Below are positions 1-10,846 of a DNA stretch of 35,000 nucleotides, piece after piece. The notes beneath the pieces are model-generated. The model was not told the origin of the DNA and did not search any database. It worked only from the letters and a program-made list of their open reading frames with translations. Source of the stretch: Glandiceps talaboti (taxonomy: Eukaryota > Hemichordata > Enteropneusta > Spengelidae); the NCBI RefSeq assembly GCF_964340395.1, contig NC_135557.1, forward strand, positions 7,739,209-7,774,208, in the 5' to 3' direction. The translations under genes were made by a program, and so were the position numbers. Position 1 is the stretch's first letter; each line of letters starts with the position of its first letter.

Positions 1-1258
1 AGGTTTATTACATATTGGGTTAAGATGTTATTACATATTGGGTCAGTATTACATATTGGGTTAAGGTGTTATTACATATTGGGTTAGTATTACATATTGG
101 GTTAAGGTGTTATTACATATTGGGTTAGTGAAATAAATTGACTTAAGTGTCAAAACATATTGGGTTAGTATTTCATACTAGTATAAGGTATTATTACATA
201 TTGGGTTAGTGAAACATATTGTGTTAAGTGATAAAACATATTGGTTTAGGTTTATTACATATTGGGTTAAGATGTTGTTACATATTGGGTTAGTATTACA
301 TATTGGGTTAAGGTGTTATTACATATTGGGTTAGTATTACATATTGGGTTAAGGTGTTATTACATATTGGGTTAGTGAAATAAATTGACTTAAGTGTCAA
401 AACATATTGGGTTAGTATTTCATACTAGTATAAGGTATTATTACATATTGGGTTAGTCAAACATATTGTGTTAAGTGATAAAACATTGGTTTAGGTTTAT
501 TACATATTGGGTTTAGATGTTATTACATATTGGGTTAGTATTACATATTGGGTTAAGGCGTTATTACATATTGGGTTAGTATTACATATTGGGTTAAGGT
601 GTTATTACATATTGGGTTAGTATTACATATTGGGTTAAGGTGTTATTACATATTGGGTTAGTGAAATAAATTGACTTAAGTGTCAAAACATATTGGGTTA
701 GTATTTCATACTAGTATAAGGTATTATTACATATTGGGTTAGTGAAACATATTGTGTTAAGTGATAAAACATATTGGTTTAGGTTTATTACATATTGGGT
801 TAAGATGTTATTACATATTGGGTTAGTATTACATATTGGGTTAAGGCGTTATTACATATTGGGTTAGTATTACATATTGGGTTAAGGTGTTATTACATAT
901 TGGGTTAGTATTACATATTGGGTTAAGATGTTATTACATATTGGGTTAGTGAAATAAATTGACTTAAGTGTCAAAACATATTGGGTTAGTATTTCATACT
1001 AGTATAAGGTATTGTGGCGGTCGGATGATATCCTAAGCCAAGTATATAGTGTTAGGTTGTTTTCCGTTGTTTCCTACAGTAATTACGACGTGGAGTTTGA
1101 CCGGGGGTAACACTGGAAGTCGGCTACACGGTAACCTTCAGCCACGTAGGCAGGTCACATGGGGTATATTTTCCCCGCTATTCCCAAACATGGAATACGG
1201 CCTCGAAACATGAGTCTTATTTGTAGTTCATTAGCTTAATTTTGGCGGGGTTTTAGTG

Positions 1259-1266
1259 TATAAAAA
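1259..1266 (+). promoter_or_regulatory. TATA box of the solo LTR
   Basis: TATAAAAA followed by GGGG, about 245 bp into the LTR. It is the best core-promoter match in the window and fits the U3/R boundary of an LTR. Whether it still drives transcription cannot be told. Confidence 0.65.
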
Positions 1267-1551
1267 GGGGAGAGTTTCTGAGATTTCGTTAGTCAACCTG
1301 TGGACTCACTGGATGCTGTAATTTCGGGGAGAGAGTACTCCGTACTTTCGCTATTTCGTAGCCGACTTCTCCACACTCACTGACCCGGTAAGCTACACTG
1401 GTTAGCCCGTCGGCCTGGTTCGTATATGTGACTGTGGTAGATGCTGCACGAGTTGCGAGTTGTATAGTGGGAAACTGGGCCTTGTCAATACAAAACTAGA
1501 CCTCTGTCCCTGACGTACCAAACTGCTGTCTTGTGTTATCCTTTAGTCTGA

Positions 1552-1557
1552 AATAAA
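1552..1557 (+). terminator. poly(A) signal of the solo LTR
   Basis: AATAAA about 290 bp downstream of the LTR TATA box. It would define the R/U5 boundary shortly after, near 1570-1590, leaving a U5 of about 190-210 bp. Confidence 0.55.
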
Positions 1558-2464
1558 AGTGACGGTTAGTCTGAAACGTACTTGCTGTGCGTTCTGCTCG
1601 TTAAGTGTAATTTATTGGGGTGCGAGACGTTAACCTTGCTGCGATCCCCGATCGCTCCATACTTACTGAACAGATATTACGTGGACTTGGACTCGCGGGG
1701 CTATTTGCTGGTGCCGGGGACGGGGATTCTAATAAGTTCTCACGGTAGATAAATAGCACGCACGGGGCTCGAGTGCGACAGTATTATTACATATTGGGTT
1801 AGTGAAACATATTGTGTTAAGTGATAAAACATATTGGTTTAGGTTTATTACATATTGGGTTATGATGTTATTACATATTGGGTTAGTATTACATATTGGG
1901 TTAAGATGTTATTACATATTGGGTTAGTGAAATAAATTGACTTAAGTGTCAAAACATATTGGGTTAGTATTTCATACTAGTATAAGGTATTATTACATAT
2001 TGGGTTAGTGAAACATATTGTGTTAAGTGATAAAACATGTTGGTTTAGGTTTATTACATATTGGGTTAAGATGTTATTACATATTGGGTTAGTATTACAT
2101 ATTGGGTTAAGATGTTATTACATATTAGGTTAGTATTACATATTGGGTTAAGGTGTTATTACATATTGGGTTAGTATTACATATTGGGTTAAGGCGTTAT
2201 TACATATTGGGTTAGTATTACATATTGGGTTGATTATTACATATTGGGGTGATACAGTCACGACCTTGATTGCCGACGTCAACATTGTCCAATCATATTT
2301 AATATCATGAACACATCGCGATATTTGATTTGTTGGTTTCCTAAACTGTATACTTCGAATACCATGATTCGTTACAGAATTCTTCAAATGAATATTAAAT
2401 AGGCGTGTTGCATTAAATTAAGTGATATCGCAACAAGGGAAACCATACAAGTTTTCTTCCAGAC

Positions 2465-3117
2465 GAGTTATTATTGTATTATTATTATTTTATTTCTTGT
2501 AAGTAAACGCGCTACACATGCGTCTCAGCGCGTTGTACAGACTGAAGTTTAAAAAAATTGCAATAAAGTAAAGAAAATAACAACACACAAAAAGGGGCTA
2601 GGTGTAAAACTGGCCAATTAAAATAATTCACAATGTATAAAAACTGACAAGTTAAAATCAATCACTTAAAATGTTGTCTAAAAAGATATGTCTTTAAACT
2701 ACGTTTAAAAATGTCAACAGTCATTATATTTCTCATTTCAAATGGAAGTGAATTCCACAAAGAGGGTGAGCACACTGAAAAAGCCCTCTGGCCATAAGAT
2801 CTATTGAAATTGCCACGTGGTTGGACTAAGAGTAGCTTTTCAGCGGAACGAAGATTTCGTGTTGGAACATAAATGCTAATTAAATCTGACAGGTATAATG
2901 GTGCTACGTGATTGATTATCTTGAAAGTGATCAGTAGGATTTTGAAATTAATCCTAGCCTCAACTGGGAGCCAATGCAAGTCATAGAGTACAGGAGTAAT
3001 GTGGTCGAATTTTCGTGTACAACTGACAAGACGGGCTGCAGCATTCTGGAGTGACTGCAGACGATCTATCTGGTATTTTGGAATTCCATACAATAGACCA
3101 TTGCAGTAATCGAGTTG
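2465..3117 (-). mobile_element. 5'-truncated CR1/L2-like LINE
   Basis: The minus strand carries the end of a non-LTR retrotransposon: the reverse transcriptase C-terminal region (coding 3117 to 2662), about 170 nt of 3' UTR, and a 3' tail of ATA/ATT triplets near 2470-2495. Homology stops abruptly at about 3117, inside the RT 'LDYCN' motif, as expected from incomplete target-primed reverse transcription. No clear target-site duplication was found. Confidence 0.85.
2662..3117 (-). pseudogene. LINE reverse transcriptase, C-terminal fragment
   Basis: The translation starts QLDYCNGLLYG and continues with motifs diagnostic of the post-catalytic region of CR1/L2-type RTs in marine invertebrates: RLQSLQNAAARLV, DHITPVLYDLHWLPV, RINFKIL, LRSAEKLLL, the segment RAFSVCSPSLWNSLP, and FKRSLKTYLFRQHF at the end. 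About 148 codons are open to a TGA at 2664-2662. The catalytic RT palm motifs and the endonuclease are absent, so the copy cannot make a working enzyme. It is dead by truncation rather than by internal stops, which suggests a fairly young insertion. No promoter is visible, and the ATG within the open frame is not a true start. Confidence 0.9.
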
Positions 3118-4339
3118 CTAAAGTCATGTAAATGACAACACTAAACTCACGAAATTTCCTCAATTCTTTACAATTTTATTGCTGATAATATGGCAATCTA
3201 ATAGCTAGTATATTCATTCAAGATAAATATGTTTACTTTGTTGCTAAATGCGCCGTTCAAAAGGCGACATCTGTGAGTATAGTCGAGTATAGTGGGCTAT
3301 AATATGCTGTCGACGCCATGCCTGTCGAAGATATTGTAATGCTTCTCCTCGGTAAATAATAAAAAAAATCAGATAAACAAATTGAAACACGCGAGCGACA
3401 TTACAAGTGTTTATGTATATCTACACTGTACTCTAGCCGTTTTGATTTATTTTGCCATAATATGGGGAGATAATATTTTAGCATTTATACCCACAGACAC
3501 TGCCAATTAGTCAGAAAGTGTGAGTAAATATCGGTAAATGTTGGTTAATAAGACATGTAAAGTGTAGTTTTTGTTTACTGATGTCTGTTACAACTACTAG
3601 CAATGTATTTTTTCACAATGCTGTTGAGTTTTGTTCACCTAGTGTCTACGCTCGTCATAGTCTTAGTGCTAACGTGTACCCCTTATGACGTCATAAAATC
3701 CTGTGGTCTAGGTGGACCGGAAATACCCGAAAACTCTTGAAGTAAATCCGAAGGGAAGTGACTGAAAAAAGGTCATTTTAAGGTGTTTGCAGACGCTTTT
3801 GAAAAGTTTTTAAACCAGAATGCATTTCACAAACATGTAGTCTAGCAAATTAGCGATAGTGAATCTGAGCATTTTGAATCACCTTTAAAACAACATAATC
3901 TACTACTATAGACCACGCATAGAGGGCAGTATAGCAAAACAATTGGTAAATATAATTAAATATAAAGATATGTAATTCATTTTTTTCCTTTGCGGTGAGA
4001 AAGAATGATATCAAACCTGTATTTTCGCCCCAATATATTATGCATTTAATACAATTATATTCGTTGCAACATAGATAATTCGCCAACAATAAAACACTGC
4101 ACGAGAGTCACATTTAATTTTGATTCATTACATTATCTGTATTTATATTTAGGGAGATTTGGTATCCCAACACTGCCATTGGTTTATAATCGCAATGCCG
4201 GAATATCCCTTGCCACCGTGGTACTGAAAACCAATTGGTAGTTTTGGTGTGAGCAAGTTGGGTAGTTCCGGTCTTCTGCTCAACCAACAATATTCAAACA
4301 CAGGTACTGATTAATGCAGTGCCTTCACACAAATTCACT
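3118..4339. other. no gene recognised
   Basis: AT-rich sequence with no recognisable exon, RNA gene or transposon. A perfect palindromic CRE-type site, TGACGTCA, lies at 3686-3693. The minus-strand open frame at 3850-4089 has no recognisable similarity or splice context and is treated as chance. Confidence 0.6.
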
Positions 4340-4378
4340 GTAGTGGTGGTGGTGGAGGTGGTAGCAGCAGCAGCAACG

Positions 4379-4474
<96 letters not shown>
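4340..4474. repeat. compound trinucleotide microsatellite (GTG)(AGC)(AGT)27
   Basis: The tract passes from GTG/GGT triplets (about 4340-4363) through AGC triplets with one interruption (4364-4394) into about 27 pure AGT triplets (4393-4473). The sharp AGC-to-AGT change suggests a single C-to-T change that then spread by slippage. On the minus strand it gives a poly-Tyr/poly-Cys open frame, which is a by-product. Confidence 0.95.
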
Positions 4475-5219
4475 AGAAGCCACCGATGCCTTTAAACTAT
4501 CAATGTGGTTGCTGCAATGTGGGATCATTTGCTTAGTAATGTTTATGGACCCTTTTCATGTCTGATATATCATTGAACGATGTGCTGAAAATAACTGCTA
4601 TTGATTTTCTTTTTATGTTGACGGATACACGTAGACCTTAGCTAGTTTTTTGTAGGAAGGGTACACAACCTTAGCTTGGGACTACTTGACAGAGTGATGT
4701 AGAATCCTCACATTAGCACCCTTCCTTGAAACTCGTAATTATCATTTGGAAACTATCGCTAAAGTTACAAGTACAAAGTGTCTCAAACTACAATATGCAT
4801 CAATTGACTCGTGTGACGGCTATAAATAGAACACATGTAAGAACTGCATGGCGTCGCTAACTTTTGGAGGCAATTCACACGATCAAGTTCTAGTTCAAAA
4901 TGCTACACAATAAACATTATAGATAATGTCTAAACCTACCTGTGAATGAACTAGAGAGTTGTTACTTAATGTAGGATGGATGAGAAACCATTCTACGGCA
5001 AATCTTGAGGGAAATACAAATAACAGGCAGAGAACAAAGTTTCTCCGTTCACTCAAGAAATAGTTTAATGGAATCTGCTGACGTAGCAAGACCCCACGCA
5101 CGGTTGTCCTCTCCCACCCTGACACCTGGTGGCGTCATACAACCCTCCGTTACAGGTTTGTACTGAGCAATACTTGACACATGTATACTTAGTAACAACT
5201 AAACATTATACTCAAAAGG
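4475..5219. other. no gene recognised
   Basis: Apparently unique sequence. The minus-strand open frame at 4895-5125 has no motif I recognise, no good splice context and no supporting codon pattern. Nothing else is supported here. Confidence 0.55.
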
Positions 5220-6985
5220 TGAAAAATAGAGTAGGTTACTCTGAGTCCATCGAAAATGGTCATTTTATGAACATAAGTTGCCATGTTAACCAAAATATCC
5301 ATATTGTGTGGATTTTCTATAAAAAAGGACATGACATTTTAAATAATTAAAACTTTCGATAAAAAACTTCCTTGCTGTTTGCATGTACGAGTTGATGATA
5401 CATGTTGTTACACAAATTGTCTAAAATAGGAGAGCATACAAACAAAAAAATACACTTACAACTGCCATGATTTATTAAAAATACATATCTGATATATAGC
5501 ACCAACAAACACATTATTTTGTATGAATATACATCCTACCTAGAGTATTCAGTTACACGGAGTTCAAAGGAAATATGCAACTAGTGATCTAAAGCGATTT
5601 AGTTAATGTGAAAAGTTGAAATGTATGTCAGAAGCTTGGTACCAAATTTACAAGATTGAACGTGACTGTACATCCAAGATTTAAACTATTGAAAAGAAAA
5701 TAGGCTGTAACAGTTTGCAACCATTATAAAAAAAAATACAGCATAACACACAAATAAAGTTATACTGCATGCAACTATGATTTAATAAAAGTAAGCCAAA
5801 ATGTAAATTTACAAGCTTCATACCTTCATTCCAAGGATTTTGTTTCAAAAGTTAGCACATGCTATACAGATATGCATGGTCATCAATCCTAAAACTAACA
5901 TTTTATGGTATAAATATTGCGGCAATCAGTTTTATGGCACTCAAGAAACATTTTAGTTGGCTCTACTCCAAGTTAGAGTGAATATTTTATTCAATCGAGA
6001 ATGTCTATCATCTTTGTCACAGACGTAAAATGTTGTGCAATCCAGTGAAGATGGCGACATGTGTTGCATTATGGGTAAAGAACAAAGTAAACCCAAACAT
6101 GACCACTAGAGGACTCCCTATTGCCACCCAGCACATATAGCATCATTTTTTAACGACAGTGACATAAATCTCTGATGGTATTTCTTTGTACTTTTACATT
6201 CCTTTTAACTGTGTGATTTTAATTATTATATAATATAAAGCTCCTTCATTTGTAACAATGAAAACAATAATGATATTATATAATAATAGATTCAATAATA
6301 ATAATAATAACAATAATAATAATAATAATAATAATTATTATTATTATTATTATTATTATAAAATAGTATATAGAAATAATATTTTTTTGTAATAATCATG
6401 TTTATTGGAATATTAACCACCCTACCTGGGGTAGTTTTGTATGCTGAGTTTAAAAAAGGGGGTCATTTTATGAACATCTGTTGCTATGGTAACCAAAACC
6501 ACCATTATGTTGCTATGGTAACCAAAACCACCATAATATGTTAATCATTTTTCCAAAATTTGACATAAAACATTGAAAAAAAGATAATACAGTGAAAAAA
6601 TGTCCTTGTATTAGACATGTATGAGCTAGTGCTACCTGGTGTAACATTAACTGTATAAAATTTGATGGCTGTTTCCATGGCAACATAAGGTAGACGTGAA
6701 AATTATGTTTTCATTACATACACATACATCTCACAAATAACATTATAAATCTGATAAATATCTTTTTATTTGCACATTGCCCCTCTACCAAGGGTAGTTT
6801 GTCATGCTGAATTAAAAAAAGTGGTCATTCAATGAACATCAGTTGCCATGGTAACCAAAATAACCATATTATGTGATTTTTTGAAAAAAATAGAAATGAA
6901 ACACTTTAAAAATTTCAAATTTAGGAAAAAACATCATTGCTGTTTGAATGTATGGGTTGGTGATATATGTTGTAACAAGGTTTCA
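5220..6985 (+). repeat. X-box-containing repeat family, forward copies
   Basis: At least three diverged copies share the order: CTACC..GGGTAG, then TGCTGA, an A/T run, GGTCATT..ATGAACAT, and a core like GTTGCCATGGTAACCAAAA. Cores lie at 5277-5290, 6480-6493, 6509-6522 (a local 29-bp direct duplication) and 6842-6855; a related GTTTCCATGGCAAC is at 6671-6684. Spacing between the 6.41-kb and 6.77-kb copies is about 360 bp. The same family appears inverted at 12.9-14.8 kb. The core is a near-perfect RFX X-box palindrome. No coding capacity is seen. Stretches between the copies, notably 5346-6290, show nothing else. Confidence 0.75.
6294..6360. repeat. (AAT)n(ATT)n palindromic microsatellite
   Basis: About twelve AAT/ATA triplets, with one AAC interruption, run directly into about nine ATT triplets. 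The two halves are self-complementary and could extrude as a hairpin. Confidence 0.95.
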
Positions 6986-8420
6986 TGATTTTTGAAATTA
7001 TCTGTATCAAACCTATGCAATTCTAAAAGTAAAACTCTAAAAATCACCAGAATAAATTGTAAATACCTAAATACCAGCAGTCCTTGAGAATTCGATCTAC
7101 ACAACTTGGTTCAGTCTTTCATCACAAAATCTCCAAATGTGTGCACATACATTTGAGTACAAGTTGACATTCGCGACTCGATACTGTATATCGTTTGTTT
7201 ATGTATAGAAATTCAAAATCCGACGGTTTCAAAGATTGTCTGCTGCTCCAGCTGACACTGTAGTGTAGTATTGTGACAACTCGATGTGCGTACATGCGTA
7301 TGTACGTATTTCTGGGTCCCAAATTCAGACGATAACAGACACCGATATCATTCATGTCATCAGGGACAAGTGACATCACGGTAGCATTCATTGTTACAGG
7401 AATACTTATGAATTATCCAGAAATTCTCAATCATAAGGCTTGCGAAGTGTCGAGTGTGAGAAATGGCGACTGTTAGTTACTGTGTGTGCGCGAGGTGAAT
7501 GACGTCACTAGAATTGAATACAATGTAGCAATGTGCGTTACATTGTCGTATGTGTGCATGCGGTACCGCGGTACACACGTCACATACAATTACTAGTACA
7601 AGTGAGATAGACAATGATAGAAACAAACTCGCCAGCTTACAAATGTATTGTTTACATGACTTTGGCGACAATGAGGAATAAGCTTAATCATCATTAATTT
7701 ACATTAAACTTAGCTGCTAAAATTATGGATGAGTTAAAACAGCAAGGGCGGTGCAAATATTTTTTCCGACATTTCATAGGCGAATGTTATGCAGTGTTTT
7801 TTACCGAAAGGGTTTTGTAAAAATATGTTGGTTTTACACTTGTTTTAAAAATTCTTTTCTGTAAAATGATGTGCTATCGCTGACTATGTTGGAAAAATCA
7901 CACGCAAGAAAATCATTTACCATGTATACCTACATAAATACGGACCTCTAACTTCATTATTCTGTAAGTATCACACGTAATACATACAGATTAAGATAGC
8001 AGTTAATTCAATTTAAATAAAATCGAGATTTTGGAGTTATTGCGTATATTTTAGTTACCCGCCCAAAAATATTGCTATCAACAGGTCAGTGATGTGTTCC
8101 AAGGGCACTCACCACAGTCAGGTACAATGCGCTCCATGTCAGAAAAAAAATTATATTCTTTTCACTAAACTTCTCAACATTATGTAATGACAACTAAACT
8201 TCGCTCAACTCTTGTTCAACTTTTTCAAATGCACGGCATGCCAATTTGTCTGAAAAATCGTAAGTAGAGAATAAAGGGGGTTTGTGCAAATCTGAGAGTA
8301 GTATAGAAAATGGGAGTTCTGGGCCACTGAAGCGACATACCCCATTTTTCACCCGGTATAAGGTAAATTAAGCCTTATATCTGTACTAAAATCTATGTGT
8401 CATATGATGTATTATACCAC
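6986..8420. other. no gene recognised; locally CpG-richer stretch at 7440-7680
   Basis: Mostly unassigned AT-rich DNA. Between about 7440 and 7680 CpG is denser than around it, with a palindromic CRE-type TGACGTCA at 7500-7507 and the 10-bp palindrome GCGGTACCGC at 7560-7569. This could be a promoter, but no first exon is recognisable beside it. Minus-strand open frames at 7122-7391 and 7477-7671 have no recognised similarity. Confidence 0.4.
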
Positions 8421-8573
8421 TTGTCTAATTGAACACCTCAGTGGGTTTGACAGCCTCAGGCATATCCGGGTCAAAGGTCAATAGGCTGACAAAGGGCTGA
8501 CTAAGGGCTTACAATAGACTGTTTACAGATCGTTTACGGTTCATGACTCACTGGCGTACGCCCAATTAGACAA
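8421..8573. mobile_element. possible short MITE bounded by an 11-bp inverted repeat
   Basis: TTGTCTAATTG at 8421-8431 is perfectly inverted at 8563-8573 (CAATTAGACAA), bounding 153 bp. The interior contains GGGTCAAAGGTCA (8468-8480), a direct-repeat-1 nuclear-receptor-type site. No clear target duplication flanks the ends, so this stays a candidate. Confidence 0.3.
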
Positions 8574-8983
8574 ATGACAACACAGAGTATATACACACAT
8601 TCAAAGTATTTACGAATAAACAATGCGAATTAAATGTGTTTCTTGTAATCGATCAGCACCTTATTTCAAGTATATTTTTTTTGCAAGTGCGTCGGTAAAA
8701 TGTCGGTAAATTTGAAATTTCACCGTTTATAAATTTAAAATGTCACCTGCTGAATGCAGATATTAATAGAATTCACCGGCATTGGAGCAGTTTCCACCGG
8801 CAAGATTTTCAATTTTGAAATAGTGCAGGAATCGTATGAAGTTATTTAGGAGAATGCTCCAGCATGTAATAATGTTTTAGTTAGATATTAACTTACAGAA
8901 GAGTGCTGGATTCTGTTCATTCCAAAAACCAGTGTAAGGTCTCCGGTCCATTTTTAATCATGTTGCCTGGTACCTCATTTTAG

Positions 8984-9432
8984 CTTCACAGTAAATGTTC
9001 AGAGGTGGTTAGAGTCGCTGATTATGATACAGTTGATTTGTCTAGGGAAGCTTGTATCAAATCACAAGATCAGAAGAGTAACAACGATCGTCCCATATTA
9101 GCTCTTACATACCATACCTTTTCCATTAGAGTTAAGAACATTATATACAAGCATTTTAATGTCTTACGTTCTAATAGGGTTATCAATTCATTGTTTCCTG
9201 AAGTACTTCTAACTGCTTGGCGTTGTGATATAAGTCTTAGAGATATGGTGGTCCATACAGAACAACATGAATTGGAAGTTAATTCTGGCTCATTTTGATC
9301 GTGCCAGATGTTGTAAATGTCGTTTCTTTATTGATACCAATCATGTTTTTGGCCCTAAGAACAGTGTGCCTGTTATGAGTAGATTTACTTGTATTAGTAC
9401 CAATGTAGTGTATTGCATTATGCCAGAAATCT
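8984..9432 (+). pseudogene. Penelope-like element, RT C-terminus and linker, frameshifted
   Basis: Two overlapping frames together match the end of a Penelope-like retroelement ORF. The first (8984-9298) carries RPILALTYHTFSIRVKNII, the fingerprint after the RT domain, then FPEVLLTAWRCDISLRDMVV and GSF, ending at a TGA at 9296-9298. Skipping one base near 9295 opens the second frame, which continues with the cysteine linker CCKCRFF and FTCISTNVVYCIM. In intact elements this region leads into a GIY-YIG endonuclease; here the match stops at a TA microsatellite near 9433 and no endonuclease is seen. An in-frame TAG at 8981-8983 cuts the upstream side. The copy is broken at both ends and frameshifted. 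A hammerhead ribozyme lies about 190 bp downstream. Confidence 0.75.
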
Positions 9433-9444
9433 TATATATATATT

Positions 9445-9446
<2 letters not shown>

Positions 9447-9520
<74 letters not shown>
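9447..9520. repeat. (TA)37 microsatellite
   Basis: Uninterrupted TA dinucleotides directly after the Penelope-like coding remnant; a shorter TA run precedes it at 9433-9442. Confidence 0.97.
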
Positions 9521-9523
<3 letters not shown>

Positions 9524-9618
9524 TTGGTAGTACTGGAACTCTTTCTTGGTTGCACCACTCAACACCCTCGGTAAAACCCGCCTTACACCACACGATTTAT
9601 ACGAGGTATATTCAGTAC

Positions 9619-9685
9619 ATCAACATCTCCTGACGAGTGATTTACTCACGAAACAGGCTTGTAGAGACGAAAAACCCGAGTTGAT
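9619..9685 (+). ncRNA. type I hammerhead ribozyme of a Penelope-like element
   Basis: All conserved core elements are present in order. Stem I 5' strand: ATCAAC (9619-9624) and TCTC (9626-9629). Core CTGACGA (9630-9636). Stem II: GTGA (9637-9640), loop TTTAC, TCAC (9646-9649). Core GAA (9650-9652). Stem III: ACA (9653-9655), loop GGCT, TGT (9660-9662). Cleavage-site nucleotide A at 9663. Stem I 3' strand: GAGA (9664-9667), an internal loop, then GTTGAT (9680-9685). The very short stem III and the stem I internal loop that can meet loop II are typical of hammerheads known from Penelope-like elements. It should self-cleave after 9663. It lies just downstream of a Penelope-like ORF remnant on the same strand, which supports the call independently. 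Confidence 0.85.
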
Positions 9686-9701
9686 TTTCTTCTACCCTCA
9701 A

Positions 9702-9922
<221 letters not shown>

Positions 9923-9948
9923 TATATATATATATATATATATATATA
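9923..9948. repeat. (TA)13 microsatellite
   Basis: Third TA tract of the cluster; it closes the Penelope-like region on the right. Confidence 0.95.
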
Positions 9949-10474
9949 GGTTCGACTGTACGTCGTCTTGGTGATTGTTTCGTGGAACATCTTCGCCTGA
10001 CCAGACAAAAAGAATCGTAACTATCCAGTATTTATGCATATGATTACCAATGATCATAGTGTATCATATATGTTTATTTCAGGAATTTGTAAGGTTTCTG
10101 GTGACGAAAATGTATTGAGGTTGAAGGAAGACGAAATCATTTTCTATCTCGGAACAATAGAACCCATTGTAAATAATATATTATTCTCGTCATTTCCAGT
10201 CTAATCAGGTCTTTTCTTTTTAAATTTCAGTCGTGTTCTATTGGGTTCTATTTGGTACGTGCGAATATTAGAACTTTTCACACGTATAACCATTAATCAT
10301 GCGCAGTTGTCGTTCTGTTCCATAACATTCAGATATATTCAGGTGTTTACCTAACGTGTCTGAAGCTCGCTGATAATACCTTGATAAAGATTTTTTATTT
10401 AAAACGCGGGATTTTACATCTATTTATACGGACTGACTTACAAGTTCCATATGCATCTCTATGTATGTTTATAT
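9949..10474. other. no gene recognised
   Basis: Apparently unique sequence between microsatellites; no exon, RNA or transposon is recognised. Confidence 0.55.
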
Positions 10475-10580
10475 GTGTGTGTGTATGTATGTATGTATGT
10501 ATGTATGTATGTATGTATGTATGTATGTATGTATGTATGTATGTATGTATGTATGTATGTATGTATGTATATGTGTGTGT
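10475..10580. repeat. (GT)n(GTAT)n(GT)n microsatellite
   Basis: About 22 GTAT tetranucleotides (10483-10570) bordered on both sides by short GT runs. The plus-strand poly-Cys-Met-Tyr-Val open frame across it is a by-product. Confidence 0.97.
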
Positions 10581-10696
10581 AGATGCCCATAATCATATGA
10601 ACAACTGTAAGTACCATTATGTATGCATCAACTTCCAAGCATCAATGCCTATTAAATCTCATAATGAAAATTATATATATACAGACAAATAAATTA

Positions 10697-10846
10697 GAGA
10701 GAGAGACACACACACACACACATACATACATACAAACACACGGGCATATAGACATGTAGTCATTCGAGACTAAAAACATACATACATACATACATACATA
10801 CATACATACATACATACATACATACATACATACATACATACATACA
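10697..10846. repeat. (GA)n(CA)n(ATAC)n microsatellite
   Basis: GA, CA and ATAC runs (10697-10735), a short unique spacer, then about 17 ATAC tetranucleotides (10777-10846). It is complementary to the GTAT tract 200 bp upstream, so the two could form a long imperfect hairpin with a ~200-nt loop. Confidence 0.95.

Larger units (their letters stand above)
1013..1780 (+). mobile_element. solo LTR of an LTR retrotransposon
   Basis: This 768-bp block interrupts the minisatellite and has quite different, more GC-rich composition. It begins TGTGGCGG and ends GCGACA (TG...CA ends, typical of LTRs) and is flanked by GTAT at 1009-1012 and 1781-1784. Removing the block plus one GTAT restores the array exactly. 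Inside are a TATA box (1259) and, about 290 bp later, AATAAA (1552), in the order and spacing expected for U3-R-U5. No gag, pol, primer-binding site or polypurine tract is present, so this is a solo LTR left by LTR-LTR recombination. Superfamily is not certain; a 4-5 bp duplication suits Gypsy, BEL or Copia. Confidence 0.85.
1..2252. repeat. AT-rich minisatellite with higher-order structure
   Basis: The array is built from ~15-20 bp subunits, nearly all carrying ACATATTGGGTTA. Subunits are arranged in a higher-order repeat that restarts with AGGTTTATTACATATTGGG at 1, 248, 493, 781, 1841 and 2047. After removing the inserted LTR at 1013-1780, period lengths are about 247, 245, 288, 288 and 206 bp; they differ by whole subunits, as expected from unequal exchange. 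Each period ends with variant subunits (TTGACTTAAGTGTCAAAAC, CATACTAGTATAAGG, ATTGTGTTAAGTGATAAAAC). The left edge lies outside the window. No coding function is seen; an open frame on the minus strand at 2148-2387 is a by-product. Confidence 0.95.

Noticed and set aside
1-2252. Telomeric repeat array
   Set aside because: The motif has one GGGTTA per ~15-20 bp within other sequence, not pure TTAGGG repeats.
4325-4528. Poly-Tyr/poly-Cys open frame
   Set aside because: It is the AGT/AGC microsatellite read in frame.
10381-10839. Cys-Met-Tyr-Val repeat open frames on both strands
   Set aside because: They are GTAT/ATAC microsatellites read in frame; no splice or start context.
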